Assembly (NCBI GenBank): GCA_964475115.1
Contig: CAYYVJ010000039.1
Coordinates: forward strand, 1-18,029
DNA: 18,029 nt
From: CAYYVJ01 sp964475115
GTDB lineage: Bacteria > Bacillota > Clostridia > Lachnospirales > Lachnospiraceae
Reading direction: 5' to 3'
The translations under genes were made by a program, and so were the position numbers. Shown here piece by piece: positions 15,572 to 18,029 of this stretch; the first letter of the stretch is position 1; each line of letters opens with the position of its first letter. The notes under the pieces are model-generated. The model had not been told where the DNA came from. It searched no databases and saw only the letters and a list, made by a program, of their open reading frames with translations.

Positions 15572-16957
15572 CTATCTACTTTGTTTTAATTCTTCCACCA
15601 ATTGGTCATACTCTGGTGCTGAAAGGAAATTCTTTATTAATACTAATTTTGCTTTTGGATTGCTGTTTGCAGCTCTTTCTTTTAATTCAAAATGAGTCAC
15701 TACTACCTGAGCATCTTCTGGTATAGAAGAAACGGAAGCATGTTCCACTGTAATATTTCCAAGTCCAGCTTCTGTTATCTTTTTACGAAGTACAGTTGCT
15801 CCCATAGCACTTGAACCCATTCCTGCATCACAAGCGAATATTATCTTTCGAACTGGACCTAAGTCATTTGTCATAGCAACTTCTCTTTCTAATCCTTTAG
15901 AAGTTCTTTTCATATCATTTACTTTAGATTTTGCTGTACTAAGATCTTCTTCTTTACCAAAGAATTTCAATATCGGCATTGATATAACAAAACTTACAAC
16001 TGTAGCAACTATTACTGATAAAATAATTGGTAAATATCCACCTTTTGGTGTCATCGCTAATATAGCAATAATACTACCTGGAGATGCTGGGCCTATTAAT
16101 CCACCACCGAAAAGATTTAGAATAAATACACCACTTGCTCCACCTGCTATAGCAGATATCAACAATGCTGGGTTCATTAATATGTACGGAAAATAGATTT
16201 CATGAATTCCACCAAAGAAATGTATAATAACAGCTCCTGGAGCAGAACCCTTTGCAGAACCTTTACCAAGTAGACAGTATGCTAATAAAATACCTAGACC
16301 TGGACCAGGATTTGCTTCTAATAAAAAGAAAATAGATCTTCCAACTTCTTCTGCTTCTTTTATTCCTAATGGTGTCAAAATTCCATGGTTAATCGCATTA
16401 TTTAAAAACAAAACTTTTGCAGGTTCAATTAATATACTTGATAATGGAAGTAAATTGTTATCAACAAATACTCCAACACCTGCAGCCAATGCGACATTTA
16501 GCGATTCTACAACAGGACCAATTACTATCAAACCGATAATTGCTAAAATAGTTCCAATAATTCCAACCGAGAAATTATCTACAAGCATTTCAAATCCAGC
16601 TTTTACTTTTCCGGCAATTAATTTATCATACTGTTTAATTACCCAACCACCAAGAGGACCCATAATCATAGCTCCTAAAAACATAGGTATGCCAGCTCCA
16701 ACAATAACACCCATTGCAGCGATTACACCTACAACGCCTCCCTTGGCTCCTGCTACATTCTTACCTCCTGTATAAGCAATTAAAATAGGAAGCATATATT
16801 TTAACAATGGATCCACTAAAACAACAAGTTTCTCGTTTGGAAACCATCCAGTTCCAATAAATAAAGCTGTTATGATTCCCCATGCAATAAAACCACCAAT
16901 GTTTGGCATTACCATGCCGCTTAAAAACCTTCCAAATACTTGAACCTTTTCCTTCAT
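15572..16957 (-). CDS. mtlA: PTS mannitol-type permease, EIICB
   Basis: This membrane permease takes up and phosphorylates a hexitol, most likely mannitol to mannitol-1-phosphate. ATG 16957 gives 461 residues and has GAGAGGG upstream; the in-frame ATG at 16990 has no ribosome site. The EIIC domain (about 1-340) is strongly hydrophobic with several membrane helices and holds the MtlA hallmark GGIHEIYFPYI with Glu253. A linker follows, then an EIIB domain (about 367-461) with active Cys376 in KIIFACDAGMGSSAMG. The EIIA domain is absent and is supplied by the free protein encoded at 13031-13492, as in many Gram-positive bacteria. It is the first gene of the seven-gene operon, about 80 bases after the predicted transcription start. 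Substrate assignment rests on family likeness; no mtlD is present in the window. Confidence 0.94.
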   Translation of the reverse strand: MKEKVQVFGRFLSGMVMPNIGGFIAWGIITALFIGTGWFPNEKLVVLVDPLLKYMLPILIAYTGGKNVAGAKGGVVGVIAAMGVIVGAGIPMFLGAMIMGPLGGWVIKQYDKLIAGKVKAGFEMLVDNFSVGIIGTILAIIGLIVIGPVVESLNVALAAGVGVFVDNNLLPLSSILIEPAKVLFLNNAINHGILTPLGIKEAEEVGRSIFFLLEANPGPGLGILLAYCLLGKGSAKGSAPGAVIIHFFGGIHEIYFPYILMNPALLISAIAGGASGVFILNLFGGGLIGPASPGSIIAILAMTPKGGYLPIILSVIVATVVSFVISMPILKFFGKEEDLSTAKSKVNDMKRTSKGLEREVAMTNDLGPVRKIIFACDAGMGSSAMGATVLRKKITEAGLGNITVEHASVSSIPEDAQVVVTHFELKERAANSNPKAKLVLIKNFLSAPEYDQLVEELKQSR

Positions 16958-17012
16958 CCCATAACCCTCTCTTCTAATATTATGATTCATGATATAATCT
17001 TTTGAAAGATGT

Positions 17013-17024
17013 GATTGGCCAATC
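17013..17024. promoter_or_regulatory. 12-bp perfect palindrome in the PTS operon leader
   Basis: GATTGGCCAATC is a perfect palindrome about 13-24 bases after the predicted transcription start of the PTS operon (near 17037). It is too compact for a stable RNA hairpin. Its position would suit a repressor operator; the binding protein is unknown. Confidence 0.35.
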
Positions 17025-17043
17025 CTCTTCTATTGATAATTCC

Positions 17044-17072
17044 ATTATAGTTGTAAATAACCTATACAGCAA
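17044..17072 (-). promoter_or_regulatory. sigma-A promoter of the mannitol-type PTS operon
   Basis: The minus strand has TTGCTG (17072-17067), a 17-base spacer and a perfect TATAAT (17049-17044). Transcription would start near 17037, leaving an 80-base leader before the EIICB ATG at 16957. The suspected activator palindrome is centred about 64 bases upstream of that start. Spacing over the seven genes is so tight (1 to 36 bases, no terminators) that this is probably the only main promoter. Confidence 0.75.
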
Positions 17073-17090
17073 CTTAAACAAAAATCGATT

Positions 17091-17111
17091 TGTCACTAAT
17101 CATTAATGACA
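17091..17111. promoter_or_regulatory. 21-bp near-perfect palindrome, candidate MtlR operator
   Basis: The plus-strand core GTCACTAATCATTAATGAC (17092-17110) is flanked by T and A, giving an odd-centred palindrome with nine of ten base pairs matched; the only mismatch is C17096 with A17106. With the preceding T at 17090 the left arm reads TTGTCA. From memory this is the half-site type reported for Bacillus and Geobacillus MtlR, which bind upstream of the -35 box. It lies midway between the two divergent promoters, so it could affect both. Confidence 0.55.
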
Positions 17112-17128
17112 TGATTAAACATCTTAGC

Positions 17129-17160
17129 TTGATTTTTCTATTGCTTTATTATAATATAAT
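17129..17160 (+). promoter_or_regulatory. probable promoter of the divergent sugar kinase
   Basis: Two overlapping TATAAT hexamers (17150-17155 and 17155-17160) are present. A TTGATT at 17129-17134 is the best -35 box, but its spacing is 15 or 20 bases, not 17, so the promoter may be weak or need an activator. Transcription would start near 17162-17167, about 45 bases before the ATG. Confidence 0.4.
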
Positions 17161-17208
17161 ACGTATGAGATATATGATGTAGATATACATTTGGAAAAGA
17201 GGTACTTT

Positions 17209-18029
17209 ATGAAATTTATTACCATCGGTGAATTACTTTTAAGACTTTCACCACCTAATTATGAAAAAATACAAACCACCCATTCATTTAACATTAATTA
17301 TGGCGGTGCTGAAGCTAATGTTGCTGTTTCTTTGGCACAATTAGGTATTGATAGCACCTATTTTACAGTTCTACCTGATAATGACCTAGGCAAGTCCGCT
17401 ATTGCTTATCTAAAATCAAATGATGTTCATGCAAGTCGCATTATTCGTGAAGGAGAACGTATTGGAACTTATTACCTAGAGGAAGGCGTTGCTGTTAGAG
17501 CTTCAAAAGTAATCTATGATAGAAAGCATTCTGCTTTTAGTGAATACGATTATAGTGACTTGGATTTAGAAAGTATCTTAAAGGGTTATGATTGGCTGCA
17601 CTTAAGTGGTATTACACCTGCACTTTCAGCAAATTGTAGAATCTTGATTGAAAAAGCTCTTGTTGTAGCAAAGAAACTAGATTTAACTGTAAGTTTTGAC
17701 ACCAATTATCGTGCTAAGCTTTGGGGTTGGGATGAGGCTAGAGATGTTCTAAGTACTTATATGCCTTATGTAGATATTCTAATTGGAATTGAACCACTAC
17801 ATTTGTATAATAAGGAAGGAAAAGATGTTAAAGAAGGTTTATCTATGCAGCCATCTTATAAAGATATGGATCGTGTTTTTAAAGAATTAAATGCTCAATT
17901 TTCTTTTAAAGCAATTGCTAGAACAGTACGTTTTGTACATTCTGGCAGCAACAACTCTCTCATGGCCTTCCTATATATGGGTGGAAAAACCTATGAAAGT
18001 AAAAAGATTAACTTTGATATCGTAGATCG
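17209..18029 (+). CDS. kdgK: 2-keto-3-deoxygluconate kinase-like PfkB sugar kinase, cut at the right edge
   Basis: This is a cytoplasmic carbohydrate kinase. The 273 codons present match the KDG kinase group of the PfkB family: FITIGELLLRLSPP at the start, NYGGAEANVAVSLAQLGI at about 34-51, and SFDTNYRAKLWGW near 163-175, a stretch typical of KDG kinases. KDG kinase makes 2-keto-3-deoxy-6-phosphogluconate in uronate and pectin breakdown. The window ends at FDIVDR, just before the expected GGGD motif with the catalytic Asp, so that motif is not seen. ATG 17209 has AGAGGT five bases upstream. It is divergent from the PTS operon, 251 bases away, and shares the palindrome between them. The exact substrate is an inference; no other uronate gene is in view. 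Confidence 0.85.
   Translation, partial: MKFITIGELLLRLSPPNYEKIQTTHSFNINYGGAEANVAVSLAQLGIDSTYFTVLPDNDLGKSAIAYLKSNDVHASRIIREGERIGTYYLEEGVAVRASKVIYDRKHSAFSEYDYSDLDLESILKGYDWLHLSGITPALSANCRILIEKALVVAKKLDLTVSFDTNYRAKLWGWDEARDVLSTYMPYVDILIGIEPLHLYNKEGKDVKEGLSMQPSYKDMDRVFKELNAQFSFKAIARTVRFVHSGSNNSLMAFLYMGGKTYESKKINFDIVD

Noticed and set aside
16958..16990. Longer EIICB start at 16990
   Set aside because: No ribosome site precedes that ATG, whereas ATG 16957 has one and gives the family N-terminus MKEKVQVFGRFLSG.
17082..17091. AAATCGATTT as a CcpA (cre) site near the PTS promoter
   Set aside because: Only the CG-centred core matches; the outer TG and CA positions of the cre consensus are missing.
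1..18029. Mobile elements, CRISPR arrays, tRNA or rRNA genes, riboswitches
   Set aside because: No transposase or integrase frames, no regularly spaced repeats, and no cloverleaf or conserved RNA motif were recognised on either strand.

Overview
The window is AT-rich DNA that reads as a chromosomal segment of a low-GC Gram-positive anaerobe, most likely a motile, sugar-fermenting Lachnospiraceae/Clostridium-type bacterium. The basis is AT-rich codon use, strong AGGAGG-type ribosome sites, a BglG/MtlR-type PTS regulator, an HPr with both His15 and Ser46, a flagellin and a bacteriohemerythrin. The species is an inference. Twelve genes lie on the minus strand; only the last, incomplete gene is on the plus strand. 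I see no tRNA, rRNA, CRISPR array, insertion sequence or phage gene, and no stretch over 300 bases without a gene.

Layout from left to right. (1) 1-3117 is flagellar: the first 90 codons of a flagellin and, overlapping it by 11 bases, a 932-residue unnamed protein. That protein has a FliK-like C-terminal segment and a flagellar-sigma (SigD-type) promoter in front. (2) 3131-5092 is a glycogen branching enzyme with its own sigma-A promoter. (3) 5085-8260 is a two-component system: a multi-membrane-pass histidine kinase and an OmpR-type regulator. The kinase is interrupted by a 100-N assembly gap that removes its HisKA domain. (4) 8301-8795 is a single bacteriohemerythrin gene with its own promoter and terminator. 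(5) 8846-17072 is a seven-gene sugar PTS operon, transcribed in the order EIICB (mannitol type), MtlR-type activator, EIIA, 1-phosphofructokinase-type kinase, SorE-type zinc dehydrogenase, HPr, enzyme I. (6) 17209 to the right edge is a divergent 2-keto-3-deoxygluconate kinase-like gene, cut just before its catalytic motif.

The PTS operon is the most interesting part. It encodes a complete phosphorelay (EI, HPr, EIIA, EIICB) for a mannitol-type permease, but no MtlD (mannitol-1-phosphate 5-dehydrogenase). In its place are a dehydrogenase of the L-sorbose-1-phosphate reductase family and a FruK-type kinase. SorE chemistry acts on the carbon next to the phosphate. Applied to mannitol-1-phosphate, this would give fructose-1-phosphate, which is FruK's substrate. 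The genes therefore suggest a mannitol route running through fructose-1-phosphate and fructose-1,6-bisphosphate rather than fructose-6-phosphate. This is an inference from gene content and stereochemistry. A near-perfect 21-bp palindrome with TTGTCA-like arms lies between the operon promoter and the divergent kinase promoter and is the best candidate MtlR operator.
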